64,000 nt of DNA from CAVSRC01 sp963730325 (GCA_963730325.1 CAVSRC010000008.1:186001-250000), one strand, 5' to 3'; positions 1-9,534 are shown, counted from the first letter of the stretch. Notes: generated by a model from the letters alone, not told the origin. Program-made: numbers and translations.

Positions 1-968
1 CAGGCGATCTCGGGCGGCGCGCGCAGGAAGGTCCGATAAGCCTCGCGCAGTTGCCGCGGATGCGGCTGGTCCTCGGCGTCGTAGACGGTGACGAACTCGC
101 CACGGGCGAACGGCAGGGCGAAGGACAGAGCCTTCGGCTTGGTGCGCGGCTCACCTACCGGCACGACGAGAACCTCGAAGGGCGGTCCCTGCCCCCAGAC
201 CTCGGCCGCCGCGACGGTTGCCGGATCGTCGGCCTCGACGATCAGCTTGATGTCGAGGCGGTTGTGCGGCCAGTCGATGCGGCCGAGCGCGGCCACCAGG
301 TCGGGCACGAGGTGCGCCTCGGCGAGCAGCGGCACGAGGATGGTGTAGACGGGCAGGTCGTCGTCGGCCGGGCCGGGCGCTGCCTCTGCCTCGCCAGGTT
401 CGCGTCCGGCAACGAAGGCAGCGGCGATGAAGCGCATGATCGACACGCCGAAGAAGAAGAAGGCGCCGATCAGGTTGAGCACGGTGACGGTCGGCAGCGG
501 GGCGGCATACAAGGCAAGGGCGATCGCCGCGGCCAGGCCAAAGCCGGCGAAGAGTTGACGGCCGGTGATGACGCGCTGCGCCGACAGGTCCGGATAGAGG
601 ATGGCGAGCCGGTTGACGGCATTGGCGGCGAAGCGCCGGGCCCCGGCGCTTATGAGCGCCGAGCGGATCGCCGCCGGCGTCGCCACGCACAGGCGCTGCC
701 GGGCGGCCGGATAGCGCGCCAGCCAATGGGCGACGTCGGGCAGCGTCTCTTCCGCCGGTGCCATGAAGGCCACGCCGTCGGCGCCCGGCGACTTGGCGAA
801 GGTGCCCCGCCGGATCGCCGCCATGTCGACGGCGGCGCCGGTATCGAGCCTGACCTTGTGGGCAAAGGGCAGCCCCAGGCGCCGTGCCCGCTCGGCATAG
901 GCGCCATCCGGGTTGTCGTCGGCATGGGCCAACGCGACCGGGCCGCTGCCTGGTTCGAATGCTGCCAT
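1..968 (-). CDS. Family 2-type glycosyltransferase, N-terminal part (3' end outside window)
   Basis: The reading frame is open on the minus strand from an ATG at 966-968 to the window edge, giving about 322 residues starting MAAFEPGSGPVALAHADDNP. An N-terminal soluble region of about 140 residues is followed by two hydrophobic segments (FGLAAAIALALYAA and NLIGAFFFFGVSIMRFIAAA). After these comes the start of a GT-A glycosyltransferase domain with YTILVPLLAEA, an Asp pair in LIVEADDP, and VYDAEDQP, which resembles the nucleotide-sugar and metal-binding DXD region. The arrangement resembles the XagB-like exopolysaccharide glycosyltransferases of rhizobia. The substrate cannot be told because the acceptor-binding half lies outside the window. 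The gene is divergent from the binding-protein gene at 1078 with 109 bp between them. Confidence 0.8.
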   Translation of the reverse strand, partial: MAAFEPGSGPVALAHADDNPDGAYAERARRLGLPFAHKVRLDTGAAVDMAAIRRGTFAKSPGADGVAFMAPAEETLPDVAHWLARYPAARQRLCVATPAAIRSALISAGARRFAANAVNRLAILYPDLSAQRVITGRQLFAGFGLAAAIALALYAAPLPTVTVLNLIGAFFFFGVSIMRFIAAAFVAGREPGEAEAAPGPADDDLPVYTILVPLLAEAHLVPDLVAALGRIDWPHNRLDIKLIVEADDPATVAAAEVWGQGPPFEVLVVPVGEPRTKPKALSFALPFARGEFVTVYDAEDQPHPRQLREAYRTFLRAPPEIA

Positions 969-1077
969 CTGCCCTCTGGCGCCGCGTATTGTCAGGCTGC
1001 GGCGCACCTTGCCCGTGCTATTGTCAGCAGGAATCGTGCAATTCGTGAAGCCTCAATCTGCCGTTGAAGCCCCGAGA

Positions 1078-2091
1078 ATGATGTTTTCGTCTGCGCTCTT
1101 GCGTCGCGCCCTCAGCGGCGCGGCGATTGTGACGGTGGTGGTCGGCGCGGGACTGGCCCTGGCCGCGCCGCAGGAACAGCCGCTCTCCATCGTGCCCCCC
1201 TCGGCATTGATGCCGGCCCCCGAAGCGCCGCCCGGTGCGGCGCCCGCAGCCGTAACCCCTCCCGCCGCCGCTCAGCCGAAGCCCGTGCCGCCTGCCGCCT
1301 CAGGACCGTTTTCCGCCGTGGGATACGATTCGGTGGTCCCCGACTTCTGGGATCCGAGAGAGCGCATCGAGCGCCCGCCCGCCGGCGCGGTCCAGGCCAT
1401 TCGCTTCCTCACCACCGACGATTTTCCGCCCTTCAACTTCCTCGACGCCGGCGGCCACCTGACCGGCTTCAACGTCGACCTGGCACGCGCCGTCTGTGCC
1501 GAGCTGGCGGTGCCGTGCACGATCCAGGCGCGGCAGTGGGACGATCTTCTCGGCCATCTCGCCGACAAGACCGCCGATGCGGTCATCGCCGGCATTGCGA
1601 TCACGCCCGAGAACCGGGCGACGCTCGATTTCTCCGATGTCTATCTGCGCCTGCCGGCGCGCTTCGTCGTGCGGCGCAGCGAGGCCGAACTCGACATCTC
1701 GCCGCAAGGGCTGCGCGGCCACACGCTGGCCGTGGTAACCGGCACCGCGCACGAAGCCTACCTCGCCTCGATGTTTCCGGAGATCGGCCGCAAGCTCTAT
1801 CCGACCGCGGAGGCGGCCCGCGAAGCCGTCAAGACGGGGGCCGCGGACGCGCATTTCGGCGACGGGCTGCAGCTCTCGTTCTGGCTGGCCAGCGCCGGAG
1901 CCAGCGATTGCTGCATGTTCGCCGGAGGCCCCTATCTCGAGACGCGCTTCTTCGGCCAGGGCTACACCGTCGCCTTCGCCAAGGGATCGACCGACCTCAA
2001 GCACGCCGTCAACGCCGCCCTCCAGGCGGTCTATGAGAAGGGCGTCTATGCGGAGCTCTATCTCCGCTATTTCCCGGTGGGCTTCTTCTAG
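1078..2091 (+). CDS. Periplasmic amino-acid-type (family 3) substrate-binding protein
   Basis: 337 residues. Residues about 10-30 form a signal or anchor helix (SGAAIVTVVVGAGLALAAP). A Pro/Ala-rich linker to about residue 90 follows, then a family 3 solute-binding fold. Typical features are IRFLTTDDFPPFNFLDAGG near the start, LTGFNVDLARAVCAEL, the acidic DAVIAGIAITPENR stretch, and a terminal LYLRYFPVGFF. These proteins bind small ligands, often amino acids, in the periplasm. No permease or ATPase gene is adjacent, so it may be an orphan binding protein or a sensor. The start is one of two adjacent ATGs (1078 or 1081). The stop overlaps the convergent TerB gene by 4 bp. Confidence 0.82.
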   Translation: MMFSSALLRRALSGAAIVTVVVGAGLALAAPQEQPLSIVPPSALMPAPEAPPGAAPAAVTPPAAAQPKPVPPAASGPFSAVGYDSVVPDFWDPRERIERPPAGAVQAIRFLTTDDFPPFNFLDAGGHLTGFNVDLARAVCAELAVPCTIQARQWDDLLGHLADKTADAVIAGIAITPENRATLDFSDVYLRLPARFVVRRSEAELDISPQGLRGHTLAVVTGTAHEAYLASMFPEIGRKLYPTAEAAREAVKTGAADAHFGDGLQLSFWLASAGASDCCMFAGGPYLETRFFGQGYTVAFAKGSTDLKHAVNAALQAVYEKGVYAELYLRYFPVGFF

Positions 2092-2513
2092 GTCGGCGTC
2101 CGGTAGCGGGCGCGGGCGCCGCGCTCGATGGCCGCGGTGGTCAGCGGATCGAGATCGAGCGCATCGCGCAGGATCTGCAGGAAGCGCAGCTCCTCCTGCT
2201 CGACATGGAGGTCGACGGCGGCGACCTCGACGGCAACCGCATAGGCGGTCTCGTAGAGGCGCGGCGGCAGCGAGGTGGAGATGACCTTCAGCACCGTCTC
2301 GAGGCCGTCATCTTCCTGCAGCAGCGTTCCGCACGCCTCGGCCACCGCCACCAGCCGGTCGCGGTCGAAATCGCGGAAGATGGGCAGGGTCTTGACGATA
2401 TCGCCGATCTTCATCAGCTCGCCATCGGTCATGCTGCGGTCGGCGGCCGACAGGGTCACCATGGTGTAGATCAGCGCCTCCTGGTGGGAGACCGGCTTGA
2501 CCGTCGTGTTCAT
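2088..2513 (-). CDS. TerB-family protein
   Basis: 141 residues, all-helical in appearance and lacking a signal peptide. The order of conserved parts fits the TerB/DjlA-like fold: an early HQEALIYTMVTLSAADRSMTDGE with an acidic loop, a middle IFRDFDRDRLVAVAEAC, and a late AYAVAVEVAAVDLHVEQEE repeating the same motif. Two acidic D-x-x-D/E loops suggest metal binding, as seen in the TerB family. Members are often annotated as tellurite resistance proteins, but stand-alone alphaproteobacterial copies have no proven role. No other ter genes are nearby. It is divergent from lysK. Confidence 0.75.
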   Translation of the reverse strand: MNTTVKPVSHQEALIYTMVTLSAADRSMTDGELMKIGDIVKTLPIFRDFDRDRLVAVAEACGTLLQEDDGLETVLKVISTSLPPRLYETAYAVAVEVAAVDLHVEQEELRFLQILRDALDLDPLTTAAIERGARARYRTPT

Positions 2514-2650
2514 CGCGTCTTCGTCCTGGCTTGGGGCGCCTCGCGGGGCGGAACGTATGGCCTGGGGGGCCGGTCTGCAAGGCGCGATTGTTGACGGCGG
2601 AGCGCCACCTTCCTAGGGTCCGGCGCGCCTCCATCCCAGGAACCGTTCCC

Positions 2651-4315
2651 GTGTCGACCGCAAGCCCGCCGCCGCTCGCCATCTCTGACGACCTCCTCGC
2701 CGCCGCCGGGCGGTCGAAAGCGTGGCCGTTCGAGGAGGCGCGCAAGCTGGTCGAACGGCTCAAGCGCCGCCAGGAGCCGGCAAAGGAAGTGATCTTCGAG
2801 ACCGGCTACGGTCCCTCGGGCCTGCCCCATATCGGCACCTTCGGCGAGGTGGCGCGGACGACCATGGTGAGGACCGCCTTCCGCCTCATCACCGAGGACA
2901 CGGTGCCGACCCGGCTCATCTGCTTCTCCGACGACATGGACGGGCTCAGGAAGGTGCCCGGCAACGTGCCCAACCAGAAGCAGATGCAGGCCTATATCAA
3001 CCAGCCGCTGACCAAGGTGCCGGACCCCTTCGGCGAATATGAGAGCTTCGGCGGCGGCAATAACCAGCGCCTGCGCGCCTTCCTCGACCGCTTCGGCTTC
3101 GCCTACGAATTCGTCAGCGCCACCGAGACCTACAAGGCCGGGCGCTTCGACGCGATGCTTCTGAAGATGCTGGCGGCCTATGACGAGGTGATGGCGATCA
3201 TGCTGCCGTCGCTCAGGGAGGAGCGCCAGCAATCCTATTCGCCCTTCCTGCCGGTCTCGCCCAAGAGCGGCGCGGTGCTGCAGGTGCCGATCATCGAGCG
3301 CGACGTCGAGGCCGGCACCATCCTCTTCCGCGATCCCGACAACGAGGACAAGCTGACCGCGGTCGCGGTGACCGGCGGCGCCGTCAAGTGCCAGTGGAAG
3401 GCCGATTGGGCGCTGCGCTGGGCGGCACTCGGCATCGACTACGAGATGTCGGGCAAGGACCTGATCGAATCGGTCGCGCTATCGAGCCGCATCTGCTCGG
3501 TGCTCGGCGCCAGGCCGCCGGAGGGGTTCAACTACGAGCTCTTCCTCGACGAGAACGGACAGAAGATCTCCAAGTCGAGAGGCAACGGGCTGACCATCGA
3601 CGAGTGGCTCGCCTATGCCTCGCCGGAGAGCCTGTCGCTGTTCATGTTCCAGAAGCCGCGGGCGGCCAAGCGTCTCTATTTCGACGTCATCCCCAAGGCG
3701 GTCGACGAGTACTTCTCGTTCCTCGACGCCTATCCGCGCCAGGCGGACGAGCAGCGGCTCGGCAACCCGGTGTGGCACATCCACTCCGGCAATCCGCCGG
3801 CGATCGACATGCCGATCGCCTTCTCCATGCTGCTCAACCTGGCCAGCGCCTCCAACGCGCACGACAAGGACGTGTTGTGGGGATTCATCGTGCGCCATGT
3901 GAAGGGGGTGACACCGGAGAGCCATGCCAAGCTCGACGAGATGGTCGGCTATGCGGTGCGCTACTACCACGACTTCGTCGCGCCGAAGAAGGTGTTCCGC
4001 GAGCCGGACGATGTGGAGCGCGCGGCGCTCGCGGCGCTCGATGCGAAGCTCGCGACGCTGGCCGCGGACGCCGAGGCCGAGGCGATCCAGAACGCCGTGC
4101 TCGATGTCGCCCGTGCCGTGCCGCGCTACCAGGACCCGAACCGCAAGGGCCCCGACGGCGGACCGGGCGTGTCGGTGGCGTGGTTCTCGACGCTCTACGA
4201 GATTCTGCTCGGCCAGGAGCGTGGGCCCCGCTTCGGCTCCTTCGTGTCGATCTACGGCATCGCCGAGACGCGGGCGCTGATCGGCAAGGCGCTGGCCGGC
4301 GAACTGGTCGTCTAG
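2651..4315 (+). CDS. lysK: Lysyl-tRNA synthetase, class I
   Basis: 554 residues. It charges tRNA-Lys with lysine at the cost of ATP in the cytoplasm. The class I signature HIGH box appears as PSGLPHIGTFGEV near residue 60 and the KMSKS loop as KISKSRGN near residue 306. Class I LysRS replaces the usual class II enzyme in archaea and many alphaproteobacteria. A GTG start at 2651 is chosen because AGGAA lies about 8 nt upstream and the protein then begins with the expected N-terminus. Upstream in-frame codons would add an unsupported 40-residue extension. The stop overlaps the convergent gene at 4312 by 4 bp. Confidence 0.95.
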   Translation: MSTASPPPLAISDDLLAAAGRSKAWPFEEARKLVERLKRRQEPAKEVIFETGYGPSGLPHIGTFGEVARTTMVRTAFRLITEDTVPTRLICFSDDMDGLRKVPGNVPNQKQMQAYINQPLTKVPDPFGEYESFGGGNNQRLRAFLDRFGFAYEFVSATETYKAGRFDAMLLKMLAAYDEVMAIMLPSLREERQQSYSPFLPVSPKSGAVLQVPIIERDVEAGTILFRDPDNEDKLTAVAVTGGAVKCQWKADWALRWAALGIDYEMSGKDLIESVALSSRICSVLGARPPEGFNYELFLDENGQKISKSRGNGLTIDEWLAYASPESLSLFMFQKPRAAKRLYFDVIPKAVDEYFSFLDAYPRQADEQRLGNPVWHIHSGNPPAIDMPIAFSMLLNLASASNAHDKDVLWGFIVRHVKGVTPESHAKLDEMVGYAVRYYHDFVAPKKVFREPDDVERAALAALDAKLATLAADAEAEAIQNAVLDVARAVPRYQDPNRKGPDGGPGVSVAWFSTLYEILLGQERGPRFGSFVSIYGIAETRALIGKALAGELVV

Positions 4316-4911
4316 TTGTTGCCGCCCGATGCGGGCGGCGGACAGTCGGCGGGCGGCGCCTGCCCGCGCCAGATGCCGCGCCCGGTGCACAGCGCCTCGC
4401 TCGCCGCCGCGCGATACGCGTCGGTGGCGAGATCGTCCGGCCGCGCCCAACCCTGGGCGAGCAGCCACAGGCCGATGTCGCTGGTGCCGACGCGACAGGG
4501 CGCGGTGATCTCGGTGACGCCGTCCTCCTGCGGAAAGTAGCATTCGACGGCGCGGCCGTGCAGGAAGCGGCGCAGGGAATAGAGTGCGGTGCGGCCGCAC
4601 GGCCAGGGCGCGCCATCGGCCAGCGGACAGGTGGCGTCGACCGGCGGCGGTTCGACACCGGCGATGTGGATCGTCTTGCCATCCGTCCTGAAGGTGGCGG
4701 AATCGGCCGTCTCGGGCAGGAAAAAACGGTTCCAGCGCGGTTTCGGCGGCGGCGCGGGCGGCGGCGCAATCCGCTCCAGCGGCCCCTCGACCGTGGGACC
4801 GGGTGTCATGCCGGGCGGTGTGACGTTGCGGTCGGCGGGCTGAACGACCTCCTGGGCCTGTGCCGGCAGGGCCAGCACGGCAAGGAGCGCAAGCAGGCAG
4901 AGCCGCCTCAC
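4312..4911 (-). CDS. Secreted staphylococcal-nuclease-like protein, probably non-catalytic
   Basis: 199 residues with a GTG start that overlaps the upstream regulator stop by 4 bp, so the two are translationally coupled. A signal peptide (RRLCLLALLAVLALPAQAQ) is followed by a Pro-rich linker and then a region like the SNase fold: IHIAGVEPPPVDATC, CGRTALYSLRRFLHGRAVECYF, CRVGTSDIGLWLLAQGWARP and a terminal RGIWRG. In true thermonucleases the first motif ends with a catalytic Glu (GIDAPE type). Here that position is Pro, so nuclease activity is doubtful. Several Cys suggest disulfides, consistent with an extracytoplasmic location. Function is unknown. Confidence 0.72.
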   Translation of the reverse strand: MRRLCLLALLAVLALPAQAQEVVQPADRNVTPPGMTPGPTVEGPLERIAPPPAPPPKPRWNRFFLPETADSATFRTDGKTIHIAGVEPPPVDATCPLADGAPWPCGRTALYSLRRFLHGRAVECYFPQEDGVTEITAPCRVGTSDIGLWLLAQGWARPDDLATDAYRAAASEALCTGRGIWRGQAPPADCPPPASGGNN

Positions 4912-5543
4912 TGGCTGGCCCAGATGATGCGTGCGATCCACTCGACCTCGCCAAGGCTGAACGAACGGCCGGGGTGGGCGGGATTGAGCGAGGCGAGTTC
5001 GACCGTCCGCGTGGTCTTCTTCAGGAGGATCTTGGCCATGACCTCGCCGTCGGTCGTCTTGACCACGACGCGGTCGCCCTTGCGATAGGTGGCGTCGCGC
5101 GCCACGATCAGACGATCGCCGTCGCGATAAAGCGGCATCATGGAATCGCCGGCGACCTGAAGGGCGAAGACGTTGTCGCGGGCGTTCGCCGGAAAATCGA
5201 CCTCGTCCCAGCCGCTGCCGGCGGGAAATCCGGCATCGTCGAAGAAACCGCCGGCGCCGGCCTGGGCGAAGCCGAGCAGCGGCACCGGCCGCTTGACCGG
5301 GGAGCGGCGGCTGGCGGACGCCGCCAACCCCAGGAAGCTCGCAATATCGGTGCTGGTCGCCTCGAGAACCTTGGCGATGCTTTCCGTCGACGGCCAACGC
5401 GGGCGTCCGTCGGTGGCGATCCGCTTGGACTTGTTGAAGGTGGTCGGATCGAGCCCGGCGAGACGCGCGAGCCCGGAAGCGCTCAGGCGTTTGCGTTCGG
5501 CAAGCCGGTCGATCGCCGACCATATGCGGGCATGGGACAACAC
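4908..5543 (-). CDS. S24/LexA-like helix-turn-helix transcriptional regulator
   Basis: 211 residues. An N-terminal helix-turn-helix region (ASGLARLAGLDPTTFNKSKR) is followed by a peptidase S24 domain with the nucleophile Ser in GDSMMPLYRDGDRLIV near residue 120 and the general-base Lys in VMAKILLKK. An Ala-Gly pair in GFAQAGAGGFFD marks a possible self-cleavage site, as in LexA and phage CI repressors. The start is GTG at 5543 with GGAGGGG about 9 nt upstream. It forms a small operon with the nuclease-like gene. It is not LexA itself; DNA targets and inducing signal are unknown. Confidence 0.85.
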   Translation of the reverse strand: MLSHARIWSAIDRLAERKRLSASGLARLAGLDPTTFNKSKRIATDGRPRWPSTESIAKVLEATSTDIASFLGLAASASRRSPVKRPVPLLGFAQAGAGGFFDDAGFPAGSGWDEVDFPANARDNVFALQVAGDSMMPLYRDGDRLIVARDATYRKGDRVVVKTTDGEVMAKILLKKTTRTVELASLNPAHPGRSFSLGEVEWIARIIWASQ

Positions 5544-5700
5544 TTTCCGAGCCCCTCCGTGCCGCCGGGTGCCCGATGGTGAATCGGGACAGGAATAAAT
5601 ACCTGCCCGTCTTAACCCCTGCGGGTCCCCCCGTCCAGACCCGGCGGGCCGGCTCTCCGCTGCCGGCGGGGCGGGTGGGGCAACGCGCCCGAACAGAATT

Positions 5701-5760
5701 CGTTAAGGCTTGTTACCAGAAGATTCCAGCAAGAGCCGTTGGTTAACGGCTTGTTTACCA
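5701..5760. promoter_or_regulatory. Two CtrA-like sites upstream of the podJ-like gene
   Basis: The 334-bp divergent gap between the S24 regulator and the podJ-like gene contains two related direct repeats, one starting CGTTAAGGCTTGTTACC (5701) and one GGTTAACGGCTTGTTTACC (5741). The second holds TTAA-N7-TTTA, close to the CtrA box TTAA-N7-TTAA. In Caulobacter podJ is under the cell-cycle regulators, so this is plausible, but it is inferred from the motif alone. Confidence 0.4.
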
Positions 5761-5877
5761 TGTTGGACGAACTCTTCGGTGAAGGCGCAGGCACGCCCGA
5801 TTCCTTTCGGCGCGTCCGCATTCGGCGGTTTCCGGGCGGATTCTGCCGACCGCCTGCGCCCGGCGAGGGGTCGAGCA

Positions 5878-8800
5878 ATGAAATCGGGCATGCCGTGGAG
5901 TCTGCAGGGAGTTGACGACGAAACGCGCGAAGCCATCTACACGGCAGCACGACGAGCCGGCCTCACTGTCAGCGAATGGCTGAACAACACCGTCGGCGAC
6001 AGTGCGTTCGGCGGCGCGCCCGGGCCGGACAGCGACCATCCGTCGGCGATCGCCGCGGCGCTTGACCGTCTGACGACCCGCCTGCGCTCCATGGACGACA
6101 GGTCGCGGGCAACCGTGCCGAACCTGATCAGGCGTCTCGACGAGATCGAGCAGCGCCTCGCCCGTCAGCCTGAAGGTGGGCGGACCGACGGCTCCCTGAA
6201 GGGGGTTTCCGCAATGGTCGAGAAGCTTGCCCGCGACATCGAAGATGCCGACGAACGTGCCCGCACGATGATCGAAGGACAGTACGCCGCCGGATCGGCG
6301 GCGCCGGGCGCCGACGTTGCCCGTGTGGCGCAGGCCATCCGCGACCTCGACCAGCGCATCGCCAGGATGGGCGCGCGGCCGACCGCGCAGCGCGACGAGC
6401 CCGGCCTGGACGATATCGGCTCGCGGCTGACGGCATTGCTGGCCGAGCGGCCGAAGGCCCGGCCGGCCGATGGCGGCGAGCGCGCGGCAACCATCGATGC
6501 CGCCCTGCGCGGGCTGGAATCACGCATCGACGAAGCCAAGGCACGTCTCGTCCAACCGCGCGACACCGCATCCGAAGCCGACCAGATCGCCCGTATCGAA
6601 CGGCGGCTCAGCGACATCAGCGGCCGGCTCGCCGGCCGCGACAACGCCACGCCGCATGCGGGCGGCAAAGGCAACGACCTCGCCGCGGCCATCGCCGAAA
6701 TATCGGCGCACCAGCGCATGCTCGATGAGCGCGCCGAGACGCTGGCCATGCGCCGCGATCAGAAGGCGCTGTCGGCCACGATGGCGGCGCTGCGCACGGA
6801 CCTCGCCGGCCTGACCGAGCAGGTGTCCGCACTGTCGCGGTCCGGCGCCCAGGATACCGGCGCGACCTTCGATCTCGCCCGCCGTATCGAGGCGCTCTCC
6901 GCCGAGAGGCCCATCGACCGCTCGCTGCTCGCCGCCATCCGCGCCGACCTCGCGGGGCTGCGCGGCATCGTCGAGCAGAACGCCGCCCAGCCCGCTCTCG
7001 AACAGAGCGAAGCGCGCACCGACCGCGGCCGCCTCGACGCGCTCGGCGAAGAGGTTTCCGCGCTCAGGCGCGCGCTTGAGGCCGACGACAGCCCGCGCGC
7101 CATTCAGCGCCTCGAAATGGGCATCGCCGAACTCGGCCGCAGCGTCGAGGCGGCGCTCAACGGGCGCAGGGATCCCCCGGCCGGTCCCGCCGTCGATCGC
7201 CTGGAAGACCAGCTGACGACGCTTGGCGAGGAATTGAAGGTGGCGCTTGCCAACCGCAACGCGGCGGTGGCTTCGCAGGAGGCGGTCGAGCGCCTGGAAC
7301 AGCGGCTTGACGCGCTCAGCCGCAACATCGTGGCGACGCTCTCCGAGCGCAGCGCGCCCTCCATCGTCGGACGGCTCGACGAGATCGCCGCGCGCATCGA
7401 CGACCTGCTCGACCGTGCGCCGGCAGTCTCCTCGATCGCGAGCATGCACGCTCGCCTGCAGAGCCTGGTCGAGACGGTCGAGGGGTTGATGGCCGCGCAG
7501 CGCGAGCCGTCGGCGACGCTCGACGAGATCAAGGCGGAAATCGCCGGCATACGCGGCGACATCGCCGGACGCGGCGCGACCGACACCGACCATCTCGAAC
7601 AGCAGATCAGGGAACTGGCGGCGCGACTGGAGACGGCGACCGACGCCGGCGGGGACGGCGCCGGCCTGGCCGAACTCGAGGCGCAGGTGGCGCGGCTTGC
7701 CGGCCAGTTCGAAGACGAGGGCCCACGCGCCGCCGTGCTGCATCAGGTCGAGGAAAGCCTCGAAAAGCTGCAATCGCGCCTCTCCGAAAGCCATCGTGAA
7801 TCGATCGAGGCAGCCCGCGCCGAGGCGCGCGCCGCGGTCAACGAGCTGTCCGCCTCGCTCGACGAGCGAGGCATCAATGCCGACCTGATCCGGGCGCTGC
7901 GCCAGGACCTCAACAATCTCAGGTCAGCGACCGACGATCCCTCCGCCGATCCGGGCACGGAGCCCAGGGCGGTCGATCAGACGCTGACGCAGGTGGTCGA
8001 CCGTCTCGACCAGCTCGAGCGCGCAACCGTGAGCGAAACGGCCGCCACCGGCACGCACGGCACCGCCGCGGCCGGGCCTGCCCATGTCGCGCCCGCAGTC
8101 ACCCCGCCGCAAAAGACGGCGACCGGCGACCGGCGGGCCGATTTCATCGCCGCGGCGCGCCGGGCGGCGCAGGCAGCGGCCGCCGAGGCGCATCGGGCCG
8201 AGACGCCTGCGGGCGAGGTGCCCGGCGAGGCGGGCGAGCACAAGCCCGGCGCCTTCTCCCGCATCAGCCAGGCGATCCGCAACCGCAAGCGGCCCCTGCT
8301 GCTTGCCGCCGCTGCGATCGTTCTGGCCATCGGCGCCCTCAAGGTCTACGGCACCGTCGGCGGCATTCCCGACCATCCGGTCGCGCCCGAGCCGGTTGCC
8401 AGCGTCGATGCGTCGACACCGGCGACCGAGAACGTGCTGGCCACGGTCGGTGCCGCCGCCCCGTCAGGTGGCAGCCATACGGGCGCCCTGGTGGCGCCAT
8501 CGGCAACGCCGGACGCCGATATCGCCTTCTCCGCCCCGGCACGTGTGGACGGCCAGTTCGGCCGCGGCGACACGGCACCGCCGGCCACCAGCTTCACGGC
8601 GCAGCCGCCGGCCGCCGCACCGGTGGCTCTGGCCTCGGCATCCGCCCAGCCGGCGGCGCCGACCGCCGGCGGCGCAACGGCGCCCGACGCCGCGATCGGC
8701 TCGCCCAAGCTGGTCAAGGCAGCGGCCTCCGGCGATCCGGCAGCCGCCTTCGAGGTGGCCGCCCGCTACGCCGCCGGCGACCACGTTGCCAAGGATCTCG

Positions 8801-9534
8801 CCAAGGCGGCAGAATGGTACCAGCACGCGGCCGAAGGCGGCGTCGCCGTTGCCCAGTATCGTCTCGGCAGCCTCTACGAGCGCGGCCAGGGCGTGAGCAA
8901 GGACCTGATGAAGGCGGCCGACTGGTATCAGCGCGCCGCCGACCAGGGCAACGTCAACGCCATGCACAACCTTGCCGTCCTGATGAGCGAGGGCGTCAGC
9001 GGCCAACCCGACCAGCAGAAGGCGCTGCAATGGTTCCTGGCCGCCGCCGATTACGGCGTGCGCGACAGCCAGTACAATCTCGGCGTCATCTATGCCCGCG
9101 GCCTGGGCACGCCGCAGGACCTCGTCACCTCGTACAAGTGGTTCGCGATCGCCGCCGCCCAGGGCGACAGCGACGCCGCCCAGCGCCGCGACGAGGTGAC
9201 CAAGCTGCTCTCCGGCGACGATCTCGCCAAGGCGCGGGCCGCCGCCCAGGCGTGGCACGTCAAGCCGCCGCTGGCCGACGCCAACGGCGTCAGCACGCCG
9301 GAAGGCGGCTGGGACTCCCCCGGCAGCACGCTGGGCGAGGCCGACCGCGCCGCGCTGGTCAAGAAGATCCAGACCCTGCTCGCCGAGCAGGGCTTCGACC
9401 CCGGCCCGGCCGACGGCGTCGCCGGGGCACGGACGCGCGACGCGGTGAAGGCCTATCAGCGCGAGAACGGGATCGCCGAAACCGGCACGATCGACGGCGC
9501 CCTGATGACGGCGCTGGCCGATCAGCGCATCTGA
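5878..9534 (+). CDS. podJ: PodJ-like polar localization protein with Sel1 repeats and C-terminal peptidoglycan-binding domain
   Basis: 1218 residues. The N-terminus (MPWSLQGVDDETREAIYTAA, then RRAGLTVSEWLNNTV) is the conserved start of rhizobial PodJ proteins. Residues about 50-720 are heptad-rich and repetitive (LARRIEALSAERP, RLDEIAARIDDLL) and predict a long coiled coil. A single membrane helix lies near 803-825 (LLLAAAAIVLAIGALKVYG). The periplasmic part has a Pro/Ala-rich spacer, four or so Sel1 repeats (about 945-1105, AAEWYQHAAEGGVAVAQYRLG type) and a peptidoglycan-binding domain at the end (IQTLLAEQGFDPGPADGVAGA). In Caulobacter PodJ recruits polar organelle factors and is processed during the cell cycle. 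GAGGGG precedes the ATG at 5878; upstream in-frame codons lack support. Confidence 0.85.
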   Translation: MKSGMPWSLQGVDDETREAIYTAARRAGLTVSEWLNNTVGDSAFGGAPGPDSDHPSAIAAALDRLTTRLRSMDDRSRATVPNLIRRLDEIEQRLARQPEGGRTDGSLKGVSAMVEKLARDIEDADERARTMIEGQYAAGSAAPGADVARVAQAIRDLDQRIARMGARPTAQRDEPGLDDIGSRLTALLAERPKARPADGGERAATIDAALRGLESRIDEAKARLVQPRDTASEADQIARIERRLSDISGRLAGRDNATPHAGGKGNDLAAAIAEISAHQRMLDERAETLAMRRDQKALSATMAALRTDLAGLTEQVSALSRSGAQDTGATFDLARRIEALSAERPIDRSLLAAIRADLAGLRGIVEQNAAQPALEQSEARTDRGRLDALGEEVSALRRALEADDSPRAIQRLEMGIAELGRSVEAALNGRRDPPAGPAVDRLEDQLTTLGEELKVALANRNAAVASQEAVERLEQRLDALSRNIVATLSERSAPSIVGRLDEIAARIDDLLDRAPAVSSIASMHARLQSLVETVEGLMAAQREPSATLDEIKAEIAGIRGDIAGRGATDTDHLEQQIRELAARLETATDAGGDGAGLAELEAQVARLAGQFEDEGPRAAVLHQVEESLEKLQSRLSESHRESIEAARAEARAAVNELSASLDERGINADLIRALRQDLNNLRSATDDPSADPGTEPRAVDQTLTQVVDRLDQLERATVSETAATGTHGTAAAGPAHVAPAVTPPQKTATGDRRADFIAAARRAAQAAAAEAHRAETPAGEVPGEAGEHKPGAFSRISQAIRNRKRPLLLAAAAIVLAIGALKVYGTVGGIPDHPVAPEPVASVDASTPATENVLATVGAAAPSGGSHTGALVAPSATPDADIAFSAPARVDGQFGRGDTAPPATSFTAQPPAAAPVALASASAQPAAPTAGGATAPDAAIGSPKLVKAAASGDPAAAFEVAARYAAGDHVAKDLAKAAEWYQHAAEGGVAVAQYRLGSLYERGQGVSKDLMKAADWYQRAADQGNVNAMHNLAVLMSEGVSGQPDQQKALQWFLAAADYGVRDSQYNLGVIYARGLGTPQDLVTSYKWFAIAAAQGDSDAAQRRDEVTKLLSGDDLAKARAAAQAWHVKPPLADANGVSTPEGGWDSPGSTLGEADRAALVKKIQTLLAEQGFDPGPADGVAGARTRDAVKAYQRENGIAETGTIDGALMTALADQRI

